From Nitratireductor aquimarinus (GTDB lineage Bacteria; Pseudomonadota; Alphaproteobacteria; Rhizobiales; Rhizobiaceae), in assembly GCF_046773475.1 (NCBI RefSeq), contig NZ_CP177239.1, forward strand, positions 2,170,001 through 2,234,000: a stretch of 64,000 bases of DNA, read 5' to 3'. Shown piece after piece: positions 55,978 through 64,000 of this stretch; within the stretch, counting starts at the first letter, position 1, and each line of letters begins with the position of its first letter. The notes under the pieces were generated by a model, which was not told the origin of the DNA, searched no databases, and worked only from the letters and a program-made list of their open reading frames with translations. The position numbers and the translations under genes were made by a program.

Positions 55978-57204
55978 TCAGCTTGTTCGCGCGACATCCA
56001 CGCCGGAGACCTGTTTGGTCGGCCCGGTCGAGTTCGGATTGATGTCGAAGTCGAAAATCGCTGTCGGAATGGCCAGCGTGGCGCACACATTCGGTATGTC
56101 CACAATGCCGGCTATTCGGCCCTCCACCGGCGCTGTGCCGAGGATACTGTAGGCCTGTTCGCCCGTGTAACCGAACTTCTTCAGATACTCGATGGCGTTG
56201 AGACAGGCCCGGCGATAGGCCACATGGGCGTCCAGATAATACTGTTCGCCCGTGTGCTCATCGACCGAGATGCCCTCGAAGATCAGGTAATCATCGAAAT
56301 GCGGATCGATCGGGCTCGGCTTGAAGATCGGGTTGACGACACCGTATTTCGCCATGCCGCCCTTGATGACATCGACGCTGATGTCGATCCAGCCGGCCAT
56401 TTCGATGGCGCCGCAGAAGGTGATTTCGCCATCGCCCTGCGAGAAGTGGATGTCGCCCATGGAGAGACCGCCACCCTTCACATAGACAGGGAAATAGACC
56501 TTGGAGCCACGCGACAGGTTCTTGATGTCGCAATTGCCGCCATGTTCGCGCGGCGGCACGGTGCGCCACGCTTCTTCCGCCGCCTTGCGTGCTGCATCAC
56601 CCGACATCTGGCCCATGAGCGCAGTGTCGGAATAAGGCAGTGCGGCCAGCGGCGGCACCCGGTTCGGATCGGTCGAAACCAGCTCTTCCTCACGGCGGTT
56701 TGCTTCGGCCAGAAGCGCATGATCGGGCAGACAGCCGATCAGGCCCGGGTGAATGATGCCCGGATAGCGCACGCCCGGAATGTGGCGCGAGGTCGTGTAA
56801 ATGCCCTGGAAATCCCAGCACGACTTGGTTGCGTTCGGATAGTGCTCCGTCAGGAAGCCGCCGCCATTTTCCTTGGCGAACAGGCCGTTGAAGCCCCATT
56901 CGGATTCAGGCATTGCGCCGATATCGAGAATGTCGACGACCAGCAGATCTCCTGGCTCTGCGCCCTCGAAACCGAACGGACCGCTCAGATAGTGAACGCG
57001 GGTCAGGTCGACATCGCGCACGTCGTTGGCGCTGTCATTGTTGCCGATCTGACCACCGGTCCAGTCGTAGCACTCGACGCGGAACACCTCACCGCGCTTG
57101 AAGGTCTCAACCATCGGAATGTCGGGATGCCAGCGATTGTGCGTCTTGATCGCTTGATCCTCGGGCGCCTTGTTGAGATCGACTGAAAACACTGTTTTAG
57201 GCAT
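55978..57204 (-). CDS. fmdA: Formamidase (FmdA family)
   Basis: A 408-residue enzyme, the length of Methylophilus FmdA (about 407). It starts PKTVFSVDLNKAPEDQAIKT and has HNRWHPDIP, the metal-site region REHGGNCDIKNLSRGSKVYF and LSMGDIHFSQGDGEITFCGA, and the C-terminal SILGTAPVEGRIAGIVDIPN. It hydrolyses formamide (and more slowly acetamide or urea) to ammonia and formate. The ATG at 57204 has a GGAGGAG site. It is the first gene of fmdA-amiS-fmdB. The acetamidase at 9341 is a shorter, distant relative. Confidence 0.95.
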   Translation of the reverse strand: MPKTVFSVDLNKAPEDQAIKTHNRWHPDIPMVETFKRGEVFRVECYDWTGGQIGNNDSANDVRDVDLTRVHYLSGPFGFEGAEPGDLLVVDILDIGAMPESEWGFNGLFAKENGGGFLTEHYPNATKSCWDFQGIYTTSRHIPGVRYPGIIHPGLIGCLPDHALLAEANRREEELVSTDPNRVPPLAALPYSDTALMGQMSGDAARKAAEEAWRTVPPREHGGNCDIKNLSRGSKVYFPVYVKGGGLSMGDIHFSQGDGEITFCGAIEMAGWIDISVDVIKGGMAKYGVVNPIFKPSPIDPHFDDYLIFEGISVDEHTGEQYYLDAHVAYRRACLNAIEYLKKFGYTGEQAYSILGTAPVEGRIAGIVDIPNVCATLAIPTAIFDFDINPNSTGPTKQVSGVDVARTS

Positions 57205-57580
57205 AGGTCTCCTCCTCTTGAACGGCCAGTCGGAGGTTCCAGTGTCGAGCCCCCCGTCATTTTTGCGCCCGCCCGCAAGATGCGACCGGACGAAACCGTG
57301 CCGGAGAAGATTAGGTCTGGACTGTAAGCCGATTGGCTCTGGAGAACGCCCGCTTTGTAATTTTTTGTAACCGCCCAGGGACATTCCGGAGAATTCGTTT
57401 TCGCTTGAACAGCCTGAAATAAGCTCTGAATTTCAGTCATTTGCCATGGGCGCATCCAGAGCCGCCAGCGCCTTGCCCGCCCCGGTTACCTTTGGCCGGA
57501 TACAAAACGCGCATTTTCCAAAAGACCGGAGCAAACTCCCTCCTCGACCGATGCAACCGTTTGCGACTATCGTATGAGCC
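57205..57580. other. Divergent intergenic region, formamidase operon and response regulator
   Basis: About 376 bases between the fmdA start and the OmpR-type gene, which read away from each other. It must carry both promoters, and a regulator site would be expected here. I found no clear boxes, palindromes or RNA structure by eye. Confidence 0.5.
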
Positions 57581-58318
57581 ATGGGGATCACGGACGAAAA
57601 ACATCGCGTACTTGTTGTCGATGATGATCAGCGTCTTCGGCGCTTTCTTCAGCGTTTCCTCACGAGCGAAGGCTATGCCGTGACAAGCGCCGAGGATGGC
57701 CGCTCCATGCGCCGCGCAATGGCGGATGAGGACTTCGATCTCGTCATTCTCGATCTGACCTTCCCGGTCGGCGAAGACGGTGTCTCGCTGGCGCGTGGCC
57801 TGCGCGCCCAGCACGACCTGCCGCTGATCATGCTTTCAGGCAAGAACAACACGATCGACAAGGTGGTCTGCCTGGAGCTGGGGGCAGACGATTACGTGAC
57901 CAAGCCGTTCGAGCCGCGCGAACTTCTGGCCCGCATCCGCACCGTCATGCGCCGCTTCGCCAAGCGCATCAGCATGCCGGAACCGCAGGAGAAAAGCCGC
58001 TCGCCGATCATGTGCTTTGCCGGCTGGCAACTTGATCCCGCACGGCATCAGCTTTCCTCACCCCGGGGAGAATCGGTGCGTTTGACGAGCCAGGAATTCC
58101 AGCTTCTGGCGGCGCTGGTGGAGCGGCGCGGGCGTGTTCTTTCGCGCGAGCAGATCCTCGACATCGTCGCCAACCGCAACTGGAACCCCTATGACCGCAG
58201 CATCGACGTGATGATCGGCAAGATCCGCCGCAAGCTGCGCGACAATGCCCGCGACACCCAGTTTATCAAGACCATTCGCGGTGTCGGTTACATGTTCGCG
58301 CCTCAGTCCGAGGAATAG
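57581..58318 (+). CDS. OmpR/PhoB-family response regulator
   Basis: A 245-residue regulator. The receiver domain has the acidic pocket DDD (14-16), phospho-acceptor Asp58 (VILDLTFP) and Lys108 (YVTKPF). The C-terminal winged helix has LTSQEFQLLAALVERRGRVL and DRSIDVMIGKIRRKLRDNA. It is divergent from the formamidase operon, and its 3' end overlaps the convergent receiver-kinase gene by 16 bases. It is the natural output for the two kinases encoded downstream and could activate fmdA, but no binding site is identified. Confidence 0.92.
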   Translation: MGITDEKHRVLVVDDDQRLRRFLQRFLTSEGYAVTSAEDGRSMRRAMADEDFDLVILDLTFPVGEDGVSLARGLRAQHDLPLIMLSGKNNTIDKVVCLELGADDYVTKPFEPRELLARIRTVMRRFAKRISMPEPQEKSRSPIMCFAGWQLDPARHQLSSPRGESVRLTSQEFQLLAALVERRGRVLSREQILDIVANRNWNPYDRSIDVMIGKIRRKLRDNARDTQFIKTIRGVGYMFAPQSEE

Positions 58319-59502
58319 TGCGCCGGCAAATACAGATTGACGCTGGTGCCCTTGCCCGGCGTGCTGAGAATGCCGAGACGGCCACCGGCCTGCCGCACGA
58401 AGCCATCCACCATCGACAGGCCAAGACCGCTGCCCTGCCCCGGCGGCTTGGTGGTGAACATGGGCTGGAGCGCGCGGCGGCGCACCGCCACCGGCATGCC
58501 ATGACCGGTATCGCGCACCGACAGGAGCACATAGCGCCCCGGTAACAGCCCCGAAGCGACGCGCGCATCCTCCGGGCGAACGATCACATTCGACGCGTCG
58601 AAATGCAGGCTCCCGCCGCCCGGCATCGCATCGCGCGCATTGAGCGCCAGATTGACGAGGCTCGGCTCCAGCTGACCGGCGGGAATGAGCACGCTGTTCA
58701 ACCCGTCTGCGACATTGAGCGAAACGGACACCGTATCCCCCAGCGTGCGCCCCAGAACCCGCATCAGGGGCGGAAGCGCCTCGCCAAGCTGCACCACGGC
58801 AATGTCTTTCGCGCGCTGGCGGCCAAAGCGCAGCAGGCGGTCGGTGAGTTCGGAACCCGACCTGGTGGCCTCGAGCGCATCGGTGACCAGTTCGGCCAGT
58901 TCCGGCTGGTCGGCCAGCCGCTCTTCCAGCCAGCGCAGATTGCTCAGGAGAACGGCGAGTATGTTGTTGAAGTCATGCGCGATGCCGCTGGTGAGCTGGC
59001 CCATCGCCTCCATGCGCTGCTTCTGCCCGAGCCGCTCGGCGGCCAGCCGCTTTTCTTCCAGAAGCCGGATGCGCTCGAAGCAGCGGGCGAGCGTGGCAAG
59101 CAGGTCTTCGCTGTGAAACGGCTTGCAGAGATAGTCATAGGCGCCGGCCTGCAACGCCTCGACGGCAGTATCGATGGAAGCGTAGGCGGTGACCATCACG
59201 CACACCACGTCCGGTTCGCGCTGGCGGATCTGGCGCACCAGATCGACGCCATTGCCGGTGCCGAGCCGCACATCGACCAGGGCGACCGCGATCCGCGCTT
59301 CTTCAAGGAAGGCGAGTGCTGCCTGCGGATCGTGGGCAACCACGATCCTGTAGCCTTCGAGTTTCAGGAGGCCCGACAGGCTGGCGGCGAAATCCTCGTC
59401 ATCGTCAACAATCAGGACGCAATGGTCTTCCGCCGGTGTGGTTTCACGCAACGGATGTTCGCCGATGACTTCTGCGGGGAGGTCGAGTTCACGATCAGTC
59501 AT
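58303..59502 (-). CDS. Receiver-histidine kinase (soluble, Rec-HisKA-HATPase)
   Basis: A 399-residue protein with an N-terminal receiver domain (LIVDDDEDFA, phospho-acceptor Asp77, TAYAS, CKPF at about 127) followed by a kinase. The kinase H-box is SGIAHDFNNILAV (His176), with N-box NLALNARDAMPGG, G1 DTGHGMP and G2 GQGSGLGLSM. It has no membrane segment. It starts at ATG 59502, overlapping the stop of the transporter-kinase gene (ATGA), so the two are made together. It may receive phosphate from that kinase through Asp77. Confidence 0.92.
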   Translation of the reverse strand: MTDRELDLPAEVIGEHPLRETTPAEDHCVLIVDDDEDFAASLSGLLKLEGYRIVVAHDPQAALAFLEEARIAVALVDVRLGTGNGVDLVRQIRQREPDVVCVMVTAYASIDTAVEALQAGAYDYLCKPFHSEDLLATLARCFERIRLLEEKRLAAERLGQKQRMEAMGQLTSGIAHDFNNILAVLLSNLRWLEERLADQPELAELVTDALEATRSGSELTDRLLRFGRQRAKDIAVVQLGEALPPLMRVLGRTLGDTVSVSLNVADGLNSVLIPAGQLEPSLVNLALNARDAMPGGGSLHFDASNVIVRPEDARVASGLLPGRYVLLSVRDTGHGMPVAVRRRALQPMFTTKPPGQGSGLGLSMVDGFVRQAGGRLGILSTPGKGTSVNLYLPAHYSSD

Positions 59503-62129
59503 GCCTTGCGCGCTCCCGCACATGGCAGAACGAGCGATACGGTGGTGCCGACACCCTTCTGGCTTTCGATGAGCACATCGCCGCCATGCTGCTCCATGAT
59601 GCGCTTGACGAGCGGCATGCCGAGCCCGACGCCAAACGCCTTGGTGCTGAACAGCGGCTCGAACACGCGCTCGGCCACATCCTGAGACATGCCGCCGCCA
59701 TTATCGGACACCGACAGGTAGACGCGGTCGCGCAGACGCTGCGTGGAGATAATGATCTGACCGCTTTGCTTCCCGCGTTCCTCGCAGGCCTGCGCCGCAT
59801 TCTGCAGAACATTGGAGAAGGCCTGCCGCAGACGCTCTGCATCGGCAAGCACGTCGCACCCGGCATCAAGCCTGAGCGTGATGAGATGCGCGATCTCCTG
59901 ATCCTCTTCGCTCAATTGCTGTTTGACCCAGCGGTCGATGGCGACGGGCGACATGACGGGCGCGTGCTTGCGTGAAAAGTCCAGAAGATCCTCGATGATG
60001 CGCACGCAGCGCCAGGCATTGCGTTGCAGGCGCTGCAATTCGCCGGTGACGGGCTCATCCGCGTTCTTGAGCGAGCGGCGCAGAATATCGGCGGAGGTGA
60101 CCATCGTGCCCAGCGGATTGCGCAGCTCATGGCTGACCGTGGCGGTGATCTGACCGATTGCCGCCAGACGCTCATTGGAGGCGAGCTCCTGCTGCGCCTG
60201 CCGAAGCTTTTCAAGCGATGTCACCAGATCGCGCTCCGCAAGCTCGCGGCTTTCGTGCGAAAGAACGATCCACCACGCGCCGATGGCGAGCAGCGGCAGG
60301 AGCGCCAGAAACACCCGCAGGAGAAGCGCGCCGCTTTCCACATGCGGCTGAAGCGCGGTCGGCTCGATCAAGCGGTAGGTCAGCAGAAAGACGGCAGCCG
60401 TCATCACCGCCAGCGAGAACAGAACGCCGCTCACCTTGAGCAGGCGCTGCGTCATGCGTGGCGCGATCTTGCTGCGCAGGGCGCGGCCCAGATAATGCGG
60501 CGCTTCCAGATTTGCGCCGGGAACCTTGCAGGCATCGTGGCAGTGTGAATCGAGACTGCAGCAGAGCGAGCAGATCGGACGCCGGTAGAAAGTGCAGTGC
60601 ACCATGTCCGGCCGCTCATATTCCAGTTCGCAGATCTCGCAGCGCACCACCGGCTTGTCGGGCTCGGCAAGCGGCACGCGCGGACGGGCGAGATAATAGC
60701 GGCCGCGTGTCGCCACGCCGATCAGCACCGCGCTCGAAAGCGCGGTGAAGAAGGCGATGGGGGCGGCATAGGCTTCCGCCAGATCGCCGAAACTGCCCAT
60801 GAAGCAGATGATCGCGAACAGCGAGGCAAACGCCATCGACCCGCAGCCGACCGGATTGAAATCGTAGAGATAGGCGCGTTTGAACTCGGTGAAGGGCGGG
60901 CTGACGCCCATCGGCTTCAAGATGGCGAGATCGGCGAAGATGGAGCCGATCCAGGCGGCGGCGATGACCGAATAGACCGCCAGCACCAGCTCAAGCGTCT
61001 GGAAGATGCCGAGCAGCATCAGAAGCAGCGAGATCAGGATGTTGAAGATCAGCCAGACCACGCGGCCGGGGTGATAATGGGTGACGCGCGAGAAGAAATT
61101 GGACCAGGCGAGCGAGCCGGCATAGGCGTTCGTCACATTGATCTTTACCTGCGAAATGAGAACGAAGATCGCCGCCAGCGCCAGCACGGTGCGCGGATCG
61201 TCGCTCACATATTCATAGGCCTTGATATACATGTGGATCGGTTCGAGCGCCGTCGATGGCGAGAGGCCGGCCGAGACCGCAAGCACGGCCAGAAGACTGC
61301 CGCACAGGATCTTGAAACCGCCGACCACGATCCAGCCGGGACCGGCGGAGATGACCGCCGCCCACCAGCGCCAGCGGTTTTCGCGCGTCTTGTCGGGCAG
61401 GAAGCGCAGATAATCCACCTGCTCGCCGATCTGGATCGAGAGCGCGCACAGAACACCGATGGCCGAACCGAAGGCGAGCACATCGAACCCGCCATCCGGC
61501 GTTTCGCTGCCGGCAAACGCCATCCACTGATCGAGCGTTTCGGGATGGCCGACCGCAATGTAGATGAAAGGCGCAAGCAGCATTGCGATCCAGATGGGCT
61601 GGGTGACCATCTGCAACTTGCTGATCATCGTCACGCCCATGAAGGTGATGGGAATGATGACGAGCGATGAGATGATGTAGCCCAGCACCAGCGGCACATC
61701 CGCGAACAGCTTCAGCGCCTGCGCCATGATCGCGCCTTCGAGCGCGAAAAAGATGAAGGTGAAGGTCGCATAGATCAGCGACGTGATGGTGGAGCCGATA
61801 TAGCCGAACCCCGCTCCGCGCGTGAGCAGATCCATGTCGATGTTGTAGCGGCTGGAATAATAGGCGATGGGCAGGTTCGTCACGAAGACGAACAGGCAGG
61901 TGATCAGAACGGCGGGAAACGCATTGGCGAACCCGTAGCTGAGCGTGATCGCCCCGCCGATTGCCTCCAGAGCCAGAAACGAGATGCCGCCGAGCGCTGT
62001 GTTGGCGATGACGAACGGAGACCAGCGCCGGAACGACCGCGCCGCATAGCGCAGCGAATAGTCCTCCAGCGTCTCATTGGCGATCCATGAATGATAGGAT
62101 CGTAAGGCAGGCGATTGCGGTGTTTCCAC
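59499..62129 (-). CDS. NCS1-type transporter fused to Cys/His-rich module and histidine kinase
   Basis: An 876-residue fusion. Residues about 20-485 are a full 12-span NCS1 nucleobase/hydantoin-type permease (SPFVIANTALGGISFLALEA, ISKLQMVTQPIWIAMLLAPF). Residues 497-535 are a cluster with eight Cys and several His (CEICELEY, HCTFYRRPICSLCC, HCHDAC), likely zinc-binding. Two more spans (about 568-590, 605-628) follow. Then comes a histidine kinase with phospho-acceptor His667 (TVSHELRNPLG), N-box NVLQNAAQ, G1 DNGGGMS and G2 GVGLGMPLV. It starts at GTG 62129 (GGAG site), or GTG 62153. It is probably a substrate sensor in which the permease part reads a nucleobase, hydantoin or amide. Kinase signalling to the co-encoded receiver proteins is inferred. 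Confidence 0.9.
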   Translation of the reverse strand: METPQSPALRSYHSWIANETLEDYSLRYAARSFRRWSPFVIANTALGGISFLALEAIGGAITLSYGFANAFPAVLITCLFVFVTNLPIAYYSSRYNIDMDLLTRGAGFGYIGSTITSLIYATFTFIFFALEGAIMAQALKLFADVPLVLGYIISSLVIIPITFMGVTMISKLQMVTQPIWIAMLLAPFIYIAVGHPETLDQWMAFAGSETPDGGFDVLAFGSAIGVLCALSIQIGEQVDYLRFLPDKTRENRWRWWAAVISAGPGWIVVGGFKILCGSLLAVLAVSAGLSPSTALEPIHMYIKAYEYVSDDPRTVLALAAIFVLISQVKINVTNAYAGSLAWSNFFSRVTHYHPGRVVWLIFNILISLLLMLLGIFQTLELVLAVYSVIAAAWIGSIFADLAILKPMGVSPPFTEFKRAYLYDFNPVGCGSMAFASLFAIICFMGSFGDLAEAYAAPIAFFTALSSAVLIGVATRGRYYLARPRVPLAEPDKPVVRCEICELEYERPDMVHCTFYRRPICSLCCSLDSHCHDACKVPGANLEAPHYLGRALRSKIAPRMTQRLLKVSGVLFSLAVMTAAVFLLTYRLIEPTALQPHVESGALLLRVFLALLPLLAIGAWWIVLSHESRELAERDLVTSLEKLRQAQQELASNERLAAIGQITATVSHELRNPLGTMVTSADILRRSLKNADEPVTGELQRLQRNAWRCVRIIEDLLDFSRKHAPVMSPVAIDRWVKQQLSEEDQEIAHLITLRLDAGCDVLADAERLRQAFSNVLQNAAQACEERGKQSGQIIISTQRLRDRVYLSVSDNGGGMSQDVAERVFEPLFSTKAFGVGLGMPLVKRIMEQHGGDVLIESQKGVGTTVSLVLPCAGARKA

Positions 62130-62521
62130 TAACCCGCACTCCGCCCTGCACACCGCCAGTCAGGCGAAGCCTGTGCTTTACGCATCTTGTTGAGGTTCTC
62201 CCATTCTCCCCGGTAAATGATCACACAAAGCCGGCTTCGAGACCAGTCCCCGCAGCACGGGGGAACGGCGTTCTTCCCCACCCGGTTTGTGTGTGAAAGA
62301 CGGGTCGCGCCGGCGCAGTGCCATAATGCGCCGACCGCGTTGAGCCTATTGCTTTCGCTTCATGCCCGTTATCTGTGTGCCGTCGCTAAATCGCCCAACC
62401 GGCAGCGTTTGAGTTGACAAAATCTCCCCGCGCCCGCAGACGCACGGGGCAATCATGTGCCCGCAGAGGCACAGGCACATTCGGACGTCGCGAGCGGCGG
62501 CAAAACAGCTTGAGGGGAAGC
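62130..62521. other. Intergenic region between transporter-kinase and DadA-like genes
   Basis: About 390 bases, divergent. A TTGACA hexamer lies at 62414-62419, about 100 bases before the oxidoreductase start, without a convincing -10. Several short GC-rich inverted repeats occur, but no riboswitch or RNA gene could be recognised. Confidence 0.45.
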
Positions 62522-63628
62522 ATGAGCGAGACATCCGACATCATCGTCATCGGCGGTGGCATTGCAGGCATCGGCGCGGGCGCGCGCATGGCGGCGGACG
62601 CCAGCGTGACCGTTCTGGAGACGGAAGAGGCCATCGGCTATCACGCCACCGGCCGCTCGGCTGCGATCTACATCCGCAATTACGGCAACGACACCCTGCG
62701 CGCCCTCAATGCGGCTGCCGAACCGGTGTTCAAGGAGCCGGAAGGCATTTCTGACGAAAGCCTGCTCACTCCGCGCGGCCTGCTTTATGTGGCGACCGAG
62801 GAACATGTCGGCGCGCTGGACAAGATCCTCGAAGGCGCGACGGGCATGGAGCGGCTCGACGCGGACGCTGCGGTTGCGCGCGTGCCCATTCTGCGCCGCG
62901 AAAACATCGTGGCGGCCGCCATTGAGGAAGGCGCGCAGGACATCGATGTCGACCGTCTGCTGCAGGGCTTTGCGAAGATGCTGCGCCATCAGGGCGGCCG
63001 CATCGTCAACAAGGCCCCCGTCACCGCCATTTCGCGTGCGGATGGCGTGTGGACGCTTGAAACCCCGCAGGGCTCGTTCTCCGCACCCATCATCGTCAAC
63101 GCCGCAGGCGCATGGGCTGACGAGGTCGCGAAGCTTGCCGGTGTGCAGCCGCTCGGCCTGACGCCGATGCGCCGCTCGGCCGTGATCCTGCCCGCACCCG
63201 AGGGGCACGACGTCACGCGCTGGCCGCTTTTCGCCTGCGCGGGCGAAGGCTGGTACGCCAAGCCCGATGCGGGCAAGCTGATGGTTTCGCCGGCTGACGA
63301 AGATCCGTCAGAGCCGTTCGACGCCTGGCCCGACGACATGGTGCTGGCCGAGGGCCTGCATCGCTTTGAACAGGCCGTCACCGTGCCTGTGACACGCATT
63401 GAACGGAGCTGGGCGGGCCTGCGCAGCTTCTTCCCCGATCGCACCCCCGCTGTCGGCTTCGCGCCGGATGCGGAGGGTTTTTTCTGGCTGGCCGGCCAGG
63501 GCGGCTATGGCGTACAGACCTCGCCTGCCCTTTCCGCGCTCGCAGCCGACCTGTGCGCCGGTCGCAAGTCCGGCCTCGCTGAAACCGTGGTGCAGGCACT
63601 TGCGCCACACCGCCTCATCAAGACCTGA
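62522..63628 (+). CDS. FAD-dependent amino acid oxidoreductase (DadA/glycine oxidase family)
   Basis: A 368-residue flavoprotein. The N-terminal dinucleotide motif is GGGIAGIGAGARMAA (residues about 10-25), followed by AAIYIRNYG. A conserved middle domain (VNAAGAWADEV) and a C-terminal FAD loop (SWAGLRSFFPDRTP, WLAGQGGYGVQTSP) complete the DAO fold. It should oxidise a D- or small amino acid or secondary amine to an imine. The GAGGGGAAG site fixes the start at 62522. It is followed after 11 bases by a RidA-like gene, whose product hydrolyses the reactive imine. Confidence 0.93.
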   Translation: MSETSDIIVIGGGIAGIGAGARMAADASVTVLETEEAIGYHATGRSAAIYIRNYGNDTLRALNAAAEPVFKEPEGISDESLLTPRGLLYVATEEHVGALDKILEGATGMERLDADAAVARVPILRRENIVAAAIEEGAQDIDVDRLLQGFAKMLRHQGGRIVNKAPVTAISRADGVWTLETPQGSFSAPIIVNAAGAWADEVAKLAGVQPLGLTPMRRSAVILPAPEGHDVTRWPLFACAGEGWYAKPDAGKLMVSPADEDPSEPFDAWPDDMVLAEGLHRFEQAVTVPVTRIERSWAGLRSFFPDRTPAVGFAPDAEGFFWLAGQGGYGVQTSPALSALAADLCAGRKSGLAETVVQALAPHRLIKT

Positions 63629-63639
63629 AAGGAAAAAAC

Positions 63640-63990
63640 ATGTCCGATATCAAACGCGTCGACACCGGCACCCGCATGAGCCAGGCCGTCATTCACAACG
63701 GCACCATCTACCTGGCTGGCCAGGTCGGCACGCCGGGCGCAAGCGTCGCCACGCAGACCAAGGACATTCTGGCCAAGATCGACGCCCTTCTCGAGCAGAA
63801 CGGCTCCGACAAGTCGCGCATCCTGCAGGCGACCATCTGGCTCGCTTCGATGAACGACTTTGCCGAGATGAACGACGTGTGGGACGCATGGGTGGCTCCC
63901 GGCCACGCACCGGCGCGCGCCTGCGGCGAGTCCGCACTGGCAACGCCCGAATACACGGTCGAGATCATCGTCGTCGCGGCGGCTGGCTGA
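63640..63990 (+). CDS. RidA-family reactive imine/enamine deaminase
   Basis: A 116-residue protein with the YjgF/RidA fold. It has GTIYLAGQVG (20-29), QTKDILAKIDALLEQNG (39-55), the helix TIWLASMNDFAEMNDVW, and the catalytic Arg93 in PARACGES, equivalent to Arg105 of E. coli RidA. It hydrolyses enamine or imine intermediates to keto acids and ammonia. Its placement directly after an amino acid oxidase gene suggests that it clears the imine released by that enzyme. Confidence 0.93.
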   Translation: MSDIKRVDTGTRMSQAVIHNGTIYLAGQVGTPGASVATQTKDILAKIDALLEQNGSDKSRILQATIWLASMNDFAEMNDVWDAWVAPGHAPARACGESALATPEYTVEIIVVAAAG

Positions 63991-64000
63991 TCAGGCCCCG

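Overview
The window is high-GC DNA that looks like a chromosomal segment of an alphaproteobacterium, most likely Rhizobiales/Phyllobacteriaceae-like (for example a Mesorhizobium or Nitratireductor relative). I infer this from the gene families, the abundance of solute transporters, and palindromic intergenic repeats with the core seen in rhizobia. No rRNA, tRNA, CRISPR array, phage or insertion sequence was recognised. Almost every gene belongs to a compact operon with 1-4 nt overlaps.

Layout. (1) 1-3896, minus strand: a FadR-type regulator, a tripartite tricarboxylate transporter (TctC-B-A) and the N-terminus of a short-chain dehydrogenase. (2) 4055-12125, plus strand: an amide operon made of an AmiC-like sensor, an AmiR-like ANTAR antiterminator, a dipeptide-type ABC transporter and an acetamidase/formamidase. 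It is preceded by a leader holding an intrinsic terminator. (3) 12132-14394: a TSUP permease and a diguanylate cyclase. (4) 14401-20513: a LysR regulator divergent from a TRAP transporter operon with a creatininase-like protein and an M20 amidohydrolase. (5) 20531-24189: a form II CoxL-type molybdenum hydroxylase (S-L-M order on the minus strand). (6) 24688-26305: a lipoprotein with a periplasmic-binding fold and a small secreted protein.

(7) 26385-42888 is a giant-adhesin system. It holds a 3169-residue RTX/VCBS/vWA protein with about 5.5 near-identical 759-bp repeats, a divergently encoded LapG-like cysteine protease, and a type I secretion operon (TolC, ABC exporter, HlyD) with a ribbon-helix-helix gene. 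A VAAG motif near the adhesin N-terminus resembles a LapG cleavage site, but no LapD is present. (8) 43135-46233: an L,D-transpeptidase, a small lipoprotein, a membrane protein with a degenerate GGDEF domain that keeps its c-di-GMP I-site, and two small hypothetical genes. (9) 46461-53509: a sugar ABC transporter operon with its own LacI regulator and a Gfo/Idh/MocA oxidoreductase, preceded by two LacI-like palindromes. (10) 53562-54761: a class C beta-lactamase.

(11) 54874-62129 is the most unusual stretch. A formamidase operon (fmdA, amiS/ureI-like channel, fmdB-like zinc ribbon) lies next to a signalling cluster: an OmpR-type regulator, a receiver-histidine kinase, and a fusion of an NCS1 nucleobase/hydantoin-type permease to a Cys/His-rich module and a histidine kinase. 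(12) 62522-63990: a DadA-like FAD oxidoreductase and a RidA-like deaminase.

Taken together, the window is devoted to uptake and hydrolysis of small organic nitrogen compounds (amides, formamide, creatinine-like or acyl-amino compounds, D-amino acids), plus c-di-GMP and surface adhesion. Start codons were chosen by ribosome-binding-site strength and family length. No database search was possible.
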